A DNA stretch of 64,000 nucleotides, taken from positions 4,725,501 through 4,789,500 of the forward strand of contig JADJRL010000003.1 of assembly GCA_016712225.1 (NCBI GenBank), in the 5' to 3' direction. The translations under genes and the position numbers were made by a program. Every line of letters begins with the position of its first letter. The first letter of the stretch is position 1. Below, piece by piece: positions 44,438-52,429 of this stretch. Below the pieces are notes generated by a model. It did no database searches, was not told where the DNA came from, and worked only from the letters and a program-made list of their open reading frames with translations. The DNA comes from Candidatus Defluviibacterium haderslevense (GTDB taxonomy: Bacteria > Bacteroidota > Bacteroidia > Chitinophagales > Saprospiraceae).

Positions 44438-45658
44438 CTAAAGTTGATTATATATACTTACAATATGCTTCGCTATTGCCATACTTGCTGTTGCCGCTGG
44501 TGAAGGGGCATTGCAGACATGAATCATATTCTTCTTTTGAAGAATTAGAAAATCATCGATTTGGGTCCCTTTTTTATCCAATACTTGCGCCCTGATACCA
44601 CTTGGATAAGGTTTTAAATCTTGGATCTTGATATTTGGGGTCATCATTGATGCTTTTCTGGCGAAATAATGCATATTGTTGTTTTTATACATTTCTGAGA
44701 GTCCGGTTCGCCAATACTTCCACAAAAGTTTCCATAAACCAATAAAGCTTAGACTATCCCAAGCATCACGCCAGTTAAAATCTCCGTTACTATAACCTTC
44801 CCGGTCCAGAGCCAATAAGGCGTTAGGACCCAAGGTTTGATCCCCATTAATCATTTTTGTATAATGAATTCCTAAAAATGGAAATCTGGCATCAGGGACC
44901 GGATAGATCAAATGCTTAACGATATCTTTTTTCTCATCATTTAGTTTGAAGTAATTACCTTTAAATGGAACGATTTTGAAATCTAAATCGAAATCGGCCA
45001 TTTTCGCGATCCGGTCTGATTGTAAACCACCACAACCCATTAAAAATCGGGTTTTAAGTTCTTGTTTTGTTTTTAGTTGAACCTTGATCTCGTCTAAACT
45101 TTGATGCATAGAAGTCACTTCAGCATGGTACTTAATTTGACCACCCATGGATACTATATCCAATAAAAAACGTTTGCAGACTTCTTTATAATTGACGATA
45201 CCCGTATAAGGCACCCAAATCGCTTGCAAACATGTCAGATTGGGTTCCATATGTTTCGCTTCCTCACCTGATATCAGTTTAATTTCTGTCAAACCATGTT
45301 CTATGCCTTTATGGTACAATGTTTTTAAGGAATCCAATTCTTTGGTCTCTGTTGCAACTATGAGCTTACCACACAATTCGTGTGGAATATTCTTTTCTTT
45401 TACATAATCCAACAACAATTGATAACCTTCTAAACAAGTGAGTGCCTTTAGACTTTTAGGTTTATAATATATACCTGAATGTATAACGCCACTGTTTCTT
45501 CCGGTTTGGTGTAGTGCAATGTCTGATTCTTTTTCTAGAATTAATAATTTTAAATTTGGATGTTGAATTAACAAGGTTCTGGCTGTAGCTAAACCAATTA
45601 TACCAGCACCAATAATGATGATGTCATAGGTTAAATTATCATTAGATGAATGTTTCAT
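44438..45658 (-). CDS. lhgO: L-2-hydroxyglutarate oxidase/dehydrogenase LhgO
   Basis: FAD-dependent oxidation of L-2-hydroxyglutarate to 2-oxoglutarate, at the membrane. From the ATG at 45658 the protein has 406 residues, with the dinucleotide-binding motif DIIIIGAGIIGLATARTLL and the LhgO-typical TGRNSGVIHSGIYYKPKSLK. The C-terminal substrate domain ends HVCNAPSPAATASMAIAKHI, the FAD-capping motif. A longer start at 45724 would overlap the tex gene and prepend an un-family-like sequence. It lies 32 bases after tex and ends the long - strand run. A related D-amino-acid-oxidase-like family is the only alternative. Confidence 0.92.
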   Translation of the reverse strand: MKHSSNDNLTYDIIIIGAGIIGLATARTLLIQHPNLKLLILEKESDIALHQTGRNSGVIHSGIYYKPKSLKALTCLEGYQLLLDYVKEKNIPHELCGKLIVATETKELDSLKTLYHKGIEHGLTEIKLISGEEAKHMEPNLTCLQAIWVPYTGIVNYKEVCKRFLLDIVSMGGQIKYHAEVTSMHQSLDEIKVQLKTKQELKTRFLMGCGGLQSDRIAKMADFDLDFKIVPFKGNYFKLNDEKKDIVKHLIYPVPDARFPFLGIHYTKMINGDQTLGPNALLALDREGYSNGDFNWRDAWDSLSFIGLWKLLWKYWRTGLSEMYKNNNMHYFARKASMMTPNIKIQDLKPYPSGIRAQVLDKKGTQIDDFLILQKKNMIHVCNAPSPAATASMAIAKHIVSIYNQL

Positions 45659-45690
45659 TTCTATATATATTATAGCATAAGATGCGCCAA

Positions 45691-47850
45691 CTAATTTGAA
45701 TTCATCGACTCCACGTACCTCCAAGAAATGTCTTTAATGCTCATTAATATTCTACCTCGTGTCAAATCTATTTGTATCACTTTAGCATAAATTTTTTCAC
45801 GCAAGGTCAATACTTCAATAGGATCATTAATAAACTTAGAACTCATTTCAGAAACATGTATGAGACCTGTAGTCTTAATGCCCAAATCAACAAATGCACC
45901 AAACTTAGTAAGATTGGTAACAATAGCCGGCAGTACCATTCCTTCATTTAGATCTTCGATTTTTTTTATTGAAGTATCAAATGCAAAAACACTAAATCCG
46001 CCTCTGGGATCCAAACCAGGTTTTTCCAATTCCTTGAAGATATCAGTGAGTGTTTCAACACCAACATCATCTGAGATGTATTGATCCAGTTTAATTTGTT
46101 TATTTAGATTTTTAGATCTTATTAATTCTTCTTTTGAAAGACCCAAATCTTTTGAAATTTTCTCAATCAATTCATAGCGTTCAGGGTGAATTCCAGTATT
46201 ATCTAAGATTTGTTTTCCATTTCTTATTCTTAAAAATCCAGCACACTGTTCAAATGCTTTAGGCCCTAATCTAGGCACTCGTTTTAATGCTTCACGCGAT
46301 TCAAAGGCACCATGTTGCATTCTATATTGTACTATTTGTTCAGACAATGCTGCGCTCAAACCACTTACATAGGACAATAAATAGGATGATGCTGTATTCA
46401 AATTTACACCAACAGCATTCACACAAAATAAAACGACATCATCCAAATGTTCTCGCAACAATTTTTGGTTGACATCATGTTGATACTGACCGACACCAAT
46501 TGATTTAGGATCGATCTTAATCAATTCTGCTAAGGGGTCCATTAATCTTCGACCAATAGAGATGGCGCCCCGAATGGTTACGTCCAGATCAGGAAATTCA
46601 GCTCTTGCCAAGTCAGATGCGGAATAAATAGAGGCTCCCTGTTCACTAATCGAATGCAGATTGACCTCGGGTAATTGAAGGGATTCTTGCAACCATTCAA
46701 AAGTTTCCTTACCTGCTGTTCCATCACCGATTGCGATATCCGTTACATTAAAATTTTTCACCAATGATCTTATGATCTGAAGACCTTTTGCCCTTTCATC
46801 TACCGGAGGATGGGGATATATAGTCTCATAAGCCAATAAGGAACCTGTACTATCCAAACACACTATTTTACAACCGGATCGGTAACCAGGATCAATAGCC
46901 AATACATGTTTTTGTCCGAGTGGAGCTTCCAGTAATAATTGCTTTAGATTTTTTGCAAACACTTTAATTGCGATATCGTCAGATTGCTCTTTAATAATCT
47001 GTCTTACCTGGGCAATTAACAGCGGTTTCAACAAACGATCATAGGATTCTTCAATTGCCAATTTCACTTGTTGCGATGCTTGGGAACTATTTTTTAAGTA
47101 TTGATGAAAAATGGTATTCAACATTCGATCATCATCAACTTCTAATGACACCCTCAGCATTTTTTCATCCTCACCTCTGCATAACGCAAGATATCTGTGG
47201 GAAGGACATTTCTTCAGTAACTCTGAATATTGAAAATAATCTTTAAATTTAACAGCCTCAATTTCTTTACTTTTGATGACTTTACTTGTGATCAATGCTG
47301 ATTGCATAAACAAATTCCTCATCACATTTCTTAGGGTATCATTCTGATGCACCATTTCCGCAATGATATCTCTTGCACCCCTTAAAACCATTTCATCATC
47401 AAAAAACAAATCTGAATAATAATTATTCAATTTAGGATAAAAATCTTCTTTTAATTGCAACAATAATAAATCAGCTAAAGGTTGCAAACCATGTTCTTTA
47501 GCAATATCGGACTTGGTCTTCTTTTTCTTTTTATAAGGTGCATATAGATCTTCCAGTGCCATAAGGTCAATAGCTTGGAGAATTTTATGCTCCAATTCTT
47601 GAGTCAGCTGACCTTGTTCTTCTATGGTTTTGAGGATAAATAATTTGCGTTCCTTCAAATCCAAAAGATCCTGATATGATTTTTGAATATCTCTAATTTG
47701 AACTTCATCCAATGAGCCCGTTAATTCCTTTCGGTATCTAGCAATAAAAGGAATGGTAGAACCTTGAGCTAATAATTCGATTACATTTTTGACTTGGGCA
47801 AATCTTAAATTTAATTTCTTTACAATATCACCGATAATTTCTGTTTCCAT
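45691..47850 (-). CDS. tex: Transcription accessory/RNA-binding protein Tex
   Basis: A 719-residue Tex homologue (Spt6-like). The N-terminal helical region opens with GSTIPFIARYRKELTGSLDE, the highly conserved Tex signature, followed by the YqgF/RNase-H-like domain (VLAIDPGYRSGCKIVCLDS), two helix-hairpin-helix motifs (LSYVSGLSAALSEQIVQYR, LKRVPRLGPKAFEQCAGFLR) and a C-terminal S1 domain (VTNLTKFGAFVDLGI). It acts on the transcription elongation/RNA machinery; the exact target is debated. The gap to the amidohydrolase is 15 bases and to lhgO 32 bases, so they share an operon. An exact -7 box at 47861-47868 is too close to judge. Confidence 0.96.
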   Translation of the reverse strand: METEIIGDIVKKLNLRFAQVKNVIELLAQGSTIPFIARYRKELTGSLDEVQIRDIQKSYQDLLDLKERKLFILKTIEEQGQLTQELEHKILQAIDLMALEDLYAPYKKKKKTKSDIAKEHGLQPLADLLLLQLKEDFYPKLNNYYSDLFFDDEMVLRGARDIIAEMVHQNDTLRNVMRNLFMQSALITSKVIKSKEIEAVKFKDYFQYSELLKKCPSHRYLALCRGEDEKMLRVSLEVDDDRMLNTIFHQYLKNSSQASQQVKLAIEESYDRLLKPLLIAQVRQIIKEQSDDIAIKVFAKNLKQLLLEAPLGQKHVLAIDPGYRSGCKIVCLDSTGSLLAYETIYPHPPVDERAKGLQIIRSLVKNFNVTDIAIGDGTAGKETFEWLQESLQLPEVNLHSISEQGASIYSASDLARAEFPDLDVTIRGAISIGRRLMDPLAELIKIDPKSIGVGQYQHDVNQKLLREHLDDVVLFCVNAVGVNLNTASSYLLSYVSGLSAALSEQIVQYRMQHGAFESREALKRVPRLGPKAFEQCAGFLRIRNGKQILDNTGIHPERYELIEKISKDLGLSKEELIRSKNLNKQIKLDQYISDDVGVETLTDIFKELEKPGLDPRGGFSVFAFDTSIKKIEDLNEGMVLPAIVTNLTKFGAFVDLGIKTTGLIHVSEMSSKFINDPIEVLTLREKIYAKVIQIDLTRGRILMSIKDISWRYVESMNSN

Positions 47851-47865
47851 AAGATGATTTCAAAC

Positions 47866-49044
47866 TTAAACAATTTTTAAAACAGAAGCATCCATCGACA
47901 ATTTAACACTTCCAAGATGATCCATTTCAATATTTGAAATCCAATTTAATCCCGGACATTTTCCTACTGCGATACTACCTAATTGATGATCCATGCGCAG
48001 TGCTTTTGCGCCATTATAAGTAGCCCATTTTAATAATTCAACCAATGGTATCTGTGAATGGAATTTTTGCAAACACAATAGTTCATCCAAGATCGATAAA
48101 TTCCAATTAGATGTAAGGCTATCAGTTCCGATACACATTGCAACTTGATGATCTATAAAATATTTATAATCTGGCAATGTATTTTCTATATATAAGTTTG
48201 CATTGGGACAAGTAACATAATATACATTTGGAAGCATGGAATGAATATAGATCATGTCCGCAGGTTTTGTGCATGTGTTGTGAACCAACAAAACATGATT
48301 TCCTGAATCCAGTTTTGGAATTGAATAATGAACAGCAGATTGATGAATGGGCTTAAAATGTTCTATTGAAAATCCAAAAGACTCAAAGAATTTCTGGAAT
48401 CCACCTTCTTTACTAATAAACAATTGATCCTCATCCGGAACTTCCTGATTATGTATACTGATAACATCATTGGGCTGGTTGTGTTCTGCAATTAGATCAA
48501 ATAATTTATGAGAAACAGAGTATGCCGCATGAGGTACAAATGATTTTGATAAGGATCCATAGGCATCATATACTTTTTTGTAATTCTCAAAAAAAGTATC
48601 TGTCAATTGTTCTTGCATAAAATCAAACATCTCAATAAACGTGTGATATTTAATCCGACTATTTTGTTTTACTGATATGGTATCCATTTTATTTGAAATA
48701 TCTCCAACAGCCACTATTCCATTCTTCCACATCAATTGATCAGCATCATGAATGGCCTTCATTATGATGTCTTCCGGAATGTCCCGCAACCTTACCACAG
48801 AAGAAATAAATGGCAATAATCCGGTTCCTGTTGGAACAAAATTCTTCAAATGGGATAACTCTAAATGACAATGAGCATTGATAAAACCAGGGGTAATCAA
48901 ACCAGGAAAATATTCGAATTCAGATGGATTGTATTCATGTTCCTGAACAACCTCTAGAATTGCACCAGCATCACTTATTACAATACCTGCATTTTTAATC
49001 AAATGTTGTCCGTCAAATAAATAGTCAGAACTTAATTTTCTCAT
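47866..49044 (-). CDS. Amidohydrolase family protein (aminofutalosine/cytosine-deaminase type)
   Basis: A 392-residue metal-dependent hydrolase. The first zinc ligands are in NAHCHLELSHL (His58, His60), a further His lies in HNQEVPDED, and the metal Asp is in IGTDSLTSNWN. This spelling (AHCHLELSHL, and TNWN-like ending) is closest to deaminases of the S-adenosylhomocysteine/aminofutalosine type known to me; an aminofutalosine deaminase would act in the futalosine menaquinone pathway, but no other mqn gene is present, so the substrate stays open. It is co-transcribed with DUF1015 upstream (9-base gap) and tex downstream (15 bases). Confidence 0.8.
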   Translation of the reverse strand: MRKLSSDYLFDGQHLIKNAGIVISDAGAILEVVQEHEYNPSEFEYFPGLITPGFINAHCHLELSHLKNFVPTGTGLLPFISSVVRLRDIPEDIIMKAIHDADQLMWKNGIVAVGDISNKMDTISVKQNSRIKYHTFIEMFDFMQEQLTDTFFENYKKVYDAYGSLSKSFVPHAAYSVSHKLFDLIAEHNQPNDVISIHNQEVPDEDQLFISKEGGFQKFFESFGFSIEHFKPIHQSAVHYSIPKLDSGNHVLLVHNTCTKPADMIYIHSMLPNVYYVTCPNANLYIENTLPDYKYFIDHQVAMCIGTDSLTSNWNLSILDELLCLQKFHSQIPLVELLKWATYNGAKALRMDHQLGSIAVGKCPGLNWISNIEMDHLGSVKLSMDASVLKIV

Positions 49045-49053
49045 ACTCCATTA

Positions 49054-50181
49054 TTATGCTGATAATAGACCCTCTATATGTTGTATAACCAAACCATTTT
49101 TAATTCGGGGTTCAAACCAGGTACTTTTTGGAGGTAATACTTTCCCATCATCCGCGATCTTAATGAATTCACCACGTTTAACTGGATAAAATCCAAAACC
49201 TATAAACTCTTTGTTTTCCTTAATACTTTTGATAATGGATTTAGTTCCTTTAACGCCTTCCACATAAGTGATTCTAGGGTTCGAACGAATATCCTCAATA
49301 CCCATTATTTCATGTAATATATAATCATTAAAAAGATCAATATCAAAGACTATTCCTTTTTCCTTTTTCACCTTTGCTATTATAGATTTATTCCAAACAA
49401 TGGAATAGTAGGAATTGGATGTAAAGAGTATGATTTCAAATTTTTTTGATGATTGTCTAGCGTTGGGTATTTTTTTGACCTGTGCTACTTTACTTAATTG
49501 TGCAAGAATCACATCTATATCAAATAAATCCAAAATATGGACCAGTCGATTGTATGAAAAAATACTTAATTCATTAAAGTCAAAGAGTGCACATAAAAAA
49601 TAATTGAGTCCCTGACTTTTCAAATCAGGATTGGCGAGCAATAAATCATTTACAGCTGCCATGCGGTGATGACCATCTGCAATATAAGCTTTTGGAACCT
49701 GTGCCTTGAATGCTTTTTGAATGTCCTTAATGGCTTGAATTTTAGTTACTGCAAATAATTCATGGATTTGATGTTCTTTTGGGAACTCAATAACGAATTT
49801 TGGTTTTTTACCAAGGAAAGAGCCTACAATTAAATCCTTTATTTTCTTCTTGCTCGGATAAGCCAACAATACAGGTTTAATAATAGCCTGACGGGCTTTC
49901 ATGAGCTGTATAATATTTTCTTCCTGTTTGATGAGTGTATTTTCGTGTTTTTTTATTTTCCCTTTAATATATTCCTGGATATCTATTCCAGCGATAATTC
50001 CATGATACACTTTAGATTTTGTTTTTATTCTGTATATAAAAATGGTTTTTTTTGCTTTATCATTAAATATTCCAGAGTTTTTAATTTCAGTAAAAGTGTT
50101 TTTAATTTGCTCAAAAAATAACGTTTTATCTTTTATTTTTGATAGGATAGGAAAACTATAGTGGATCGGCTTTATTAACAC
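49054..50181 (-). CDS. DUF1015 family protein
   Basis: A 375-residue protein of the DUF1015 family, identified by HGIIAGIDIQEYIKGKIKKH (residues about 60-79, a conserved ...I.KHE box) and AYIADGHHRMAAV near 170. Known members often lie next to serine-biosynthesis genes (SerA/SerC), but here it sits between a GbsR-like regulator and an amidohydrolase. The reaction is unknown; DGHHR suggests a nucleotide/phosphate-binding or nuclease-like site (ParB/sulfiredoxin-like). The start is GTG at 50181, as no ATG is available before the motif. The gap to the upstream gene is 62 bases. Confidence 0.85.
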   Translation of the reverse strand: MLIKPIHYSFPILSKIKDKTLFFEQIKNTFTEIKNSGIFNDKAKKTIFIYRIKTKSKVYHGIIAGIDIQEYIKGKIKKHENTLIKQEENIIQLMKARQAIIKPVLLAYPSKKKIKDLIVGSFLGKKPKFVIEFPKEHQIHELFAVTKIQAIKDIQKAFKAQVPKAYIADGHHRMAAVNDLLLANPDLKSQGLNYFLCALFDFNELSIFSYNRLVHILDLFDIDVILAQLSKVAQVKKIPNARQSSKKFEIILFTSNSYYSIVWNKSIIAKVKKEKGIVFDIDLFNDYILHEIMGIEDIRSNPRITYVEGVKGTKSIIKSIKENKEFIGFGFYPVKRGEFIKIADDGKVLPPKSTWFEPRIKNGLVIQHIEGLLSA

Positions 50182-50243
50182 AAAGTGAGTTTATACAAAT
50201 TCAAAAAAAGTTTACCAGCCAATAACATTTACTACAAATTAAA

Positions 50244-50744
50244 TTAATTCAATACTTTAAACAAGGTATTAAACAACCAGTGTGAATCTGTTCTAATTAA
50301 TTGATTTAACAACTTATCCGATTTACTTGCGAACTGAGTAATGTCAAGCACCAATTTATGCATCTCCTTGGATTCCACACTATCACATTTGCAGTCTAAT
50401 AGACATTGCAATTCAGTTTGAATGGGATCCAATTCCTTTTTCTTACGCTGTTCCAAAATCCTTTTAAATATAATTTGCGTATCTTTTTCTGCCACAAAAT
50501 ATTCACATCTTGAACCAGTTACTTGAACTTTATATATCAACCCCCAGTCTAATAATAATCTTAAATTGGTATTGGCATTCCCTCCTGAAATATCAAGTTC
50601 TGATATGATTTGCTCAGCATTGATTTGCACGGGAGACAGTAACAACAGAGCATGGATTTGAGCCATTGTACGACTAATACCCCATGATACACCCAACTGT
50701 GACCAAGTATCAATAAATTTTTTACGGCACTGACTATATTCCAA
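50244..50744 (-). CDS. GbsR/MarR-type transcriptional regulator
   Basis: A 166-residue winged-helix regulator. The segment WSQLGVSWGISRTMAQIHALLLL is diagnostic of the GbsR subfamily, followed by the recognition-helix region IISELDISGGNANTNLRLLL and the wing GSRCEYFVAEKD. A helical C-terminus mediates dimerisation; three cysteines (LLDCKCD) could sense metal or redox state, which is inference. The only start upstream of the motif is TTG at 50744. It may control its own operon or the following DUF1015/amidohydrolase genes; its target is not visible. Confidence 0.85.
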   Translation of the reverse strand: MEYSQCRKKFIDTWSQLGVSWGISRTMAQIHALLLLSPVQINAEQIISELDISGGNANTNLRLLLDWGLIYKVQVTGSRCEYFVAEKDTQIIFKRILEQRKKKELDPIQTELQCLLDCKCDSVESKEMHKLVLDITQFASKSDKLLNQLIRTDSHWLFNTLFKVLN

Positions 50745-50810
50745 GGATACTATATTACTAGCTTAAAATAAGTGAAACCGAAAATAGTTTACTGATTAAC
50801 TATTAAATTA

Positions 50811-51917
50811 TTATTTTTTTAAAAATGGTATGTTAACTACGTGGGCATCAATGAATTTTGATCCCATATTGATTTTTATTTTTTGACCTATTTTAGAATG
50901 AGATACCGGTAGATAAGCCATTCCAATTGGAATATTCAGCGTTGGAGATTGAGTTCCTGAAGTAATCACTCCAATTTCTTGTTCTGATTCATCACACACA
51001 GTATATCCATGCCTTGGAACTCTTCGGTCATCGACAACAATTCCACATAATTTTTTTTGAACACCATTGGTTTTTTGAACCATTAACCAATCTTTACCAA
51101 TAAAATCTCCTTTATTTAATTTCGTAATCCATCCCAATCCAGCCTCTAATGGTGAAGTCTGATCATCTATATCATTTCCATACAAGCAAAAACCCATTTC
51201 TAGACGTAACGTGTCCCGTGCCCCCAATCCAACAGGAATTAATCCTGATGAACCACCTACACGCAATACTTCATCCCATAAATGCCCAATATTTTCATTG
51301 CCACAATACAGTTCGAATCCACCTGCACCTGTGTAACCAGTAGCCGATATTATTACGTTTTCAACGCCTGCAAACACACCTTCTCTAAAATGATAATACG
51401 GAATTTCTGATAAATTAATATCCGTCAAGGATTGTAACAAATGAAATACCGCTGGACCTTGTACAGCTATTAATCCGGTTTGATCAGAAATATTGATCAT
51501 GCGTGCATCAAAATGATGGTTTGCCATGATCCAATCCCAATCTTTTTCAATATTAGATGCATTAACGACCAACATATAAGATCGCTCTCCTTCGGCACAG
51601 TGATCTTCGAGTAATCGATATACCAAAAGATCATCTACGATTCCACCCGACTTATTAGGTAAGCAGGAATATTGCACATCACCTATATTTAATTTTGAAA
51701 CATCATTAGATGTAACCCATTGAATTAAGTCCAGTGCTTCTTTACCCTTAACAATAAATTCACCCATATGGGATACATCGAACATACCTCCAACGTTTCT
51801 TACCGCATCGTGTTCTTCTCTAATTCCTGTATATGAAATCGGCATATTATAACCAGCAAATGGGGCCATTTTAGCGCCTAATGCAATATGTCTATCTGTC
51901 AAAGCCGTATTTTTCAT
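50811..51917 (-). CDS. gcvT: Glycine-cleavage aminomethyltransferase (T protein)
   Basis: Transfers the methylene group of lipoyl-bound aminomethyl to tetrahydrofolate in glycine cleavage. The 368-residue protein has MAPFAGYNMPISY and MFDVSHMGEF near the N-terminus and GARDTLRLEMGFCLYGNDID plus GLGWITKL in the second half, all standard for GcvT. The length is normal and the ATG at 51917 fits. A near-consensus -7 box (TACTTTCGC) lies at 51967-51959. GcvP and GcvH are not in the window. Together with the threonine dehydrogenase at 55369 it fits threonine-to-glycine breakdown. Confidence 0.96.
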   Translation of the reverse strand: MKNTALTDRHIALGAKMAPFAGYNMPISYTGIREEHDAVRNVGGMFDVSHMGEFIVKGKEALDLIQWVTSNDVSKLNIGDVQYSCLPNKSGGIVDDLLVYRLLEDHCAEGERSYMLVVNASNIEKDWDWIMANHHFDARMINISDQTGLIAVQGPAVFHLLQSLTDINLSEIPYYHFREGVFAGVENVIISATGYTGAGGFELYCGNENIGHLWDEVLRVGGSSGLIPVGLGARDTLRLEMGFCLYGNDIDDQTSPLEAGLGWITKLNKGDFIGKDWLMVQKTNGVQKKLCGIVVDDRRVPRHGYTVCDESEQEIGVITSGTQSPTLNIPIGMAYLPVSHSKIGQKIKINMGSKFIDAHVVNIPFLKK

Positions 51918-52429
51918 GTATAAACTTTTATGGTAATCAATATTCTATTTAAATGATTGCGAAAGTACTACTTTTTATACAATCTATCAGATGATATAAA
52001 GAATATGTTTGGTAAAAAACAAAGATAAAGATTTTGGGCGTGCCCTTTCAGGTCAGGCTATCCATTACAATAGTATCCTCCTGCGTCAGATACTATTTTC
52101 ATTGCTATCCTTCACGCAAAATGCGTATTGTTTATATAAATTCAGCTTAGATACAAAAAAAATAATCCACTCTTACATTTCAATTATTAAAGTCATTAAT
52201 CACATTTTGTATGCTTAATATTAAAATATTTTAATTTCATACTAATATCAAAATAATTAAAAAAAACTGAGATGGTAAACTTCAATGCAGAACACCTGGA
52301 TGTAATGCGAAAATGTTAGATATGGCCCAACATATTCATTATGAAAAAACTGTCAAAGGAAAATCTTCTGATTGTCCTCGCTTAAATAAATTGATAAAAT
52401 AACACAGCATTAATATTGAATAAAAACCT
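51918..52429. other. Intergenic region with degenerate repeat and broken small frame
   Basis: 512 bases between two same-strand genes. It carries a decayed GC-rich interspersed repeat (52036-52117), described separately, and a possible broken small ORF. From ATG 52272 the frame reads MVNFNAEHLDVMRK; adding one A to the AAAA run near 52310 would continue it as MLDMAQHIHYEKTVKGKSSD and to a stop at 52402. This may be a pseudogene fragment or a sequencing error. Confidence 0.4.
52036..52117. repeat. Degenerate interspersed repeat (Bacteroidota type)
   Basis: The segment starts GGGCGTGCCCTTTCAGGTCA and runs through GGCTATCC to a closing TGCTATCCTTCACGC. It starts with a near-palindrome (GGGC-GT-GCCC). 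From memory, many Bacteroidota genomes carry numerous elements with this opening and closing text in intergenic spaces; this copy has lost much of its GC-rich middle. It is decidedly less AT-rich than its flanks. The origin (mobile element or recombination signal) is unknown to me. Confidence 0.45.

Noticed and set aside
47861..47868. Exact TAnnTTTG box on - strand before tex
   Set aside because: Only about 10 bases before the tex ATG and within the stop of the next gene; position unsuited and likely chance.
52009..52218. 69-codon + strand frame
   Set aside because: Covers the degenerate repeat element and looks like chance coding.
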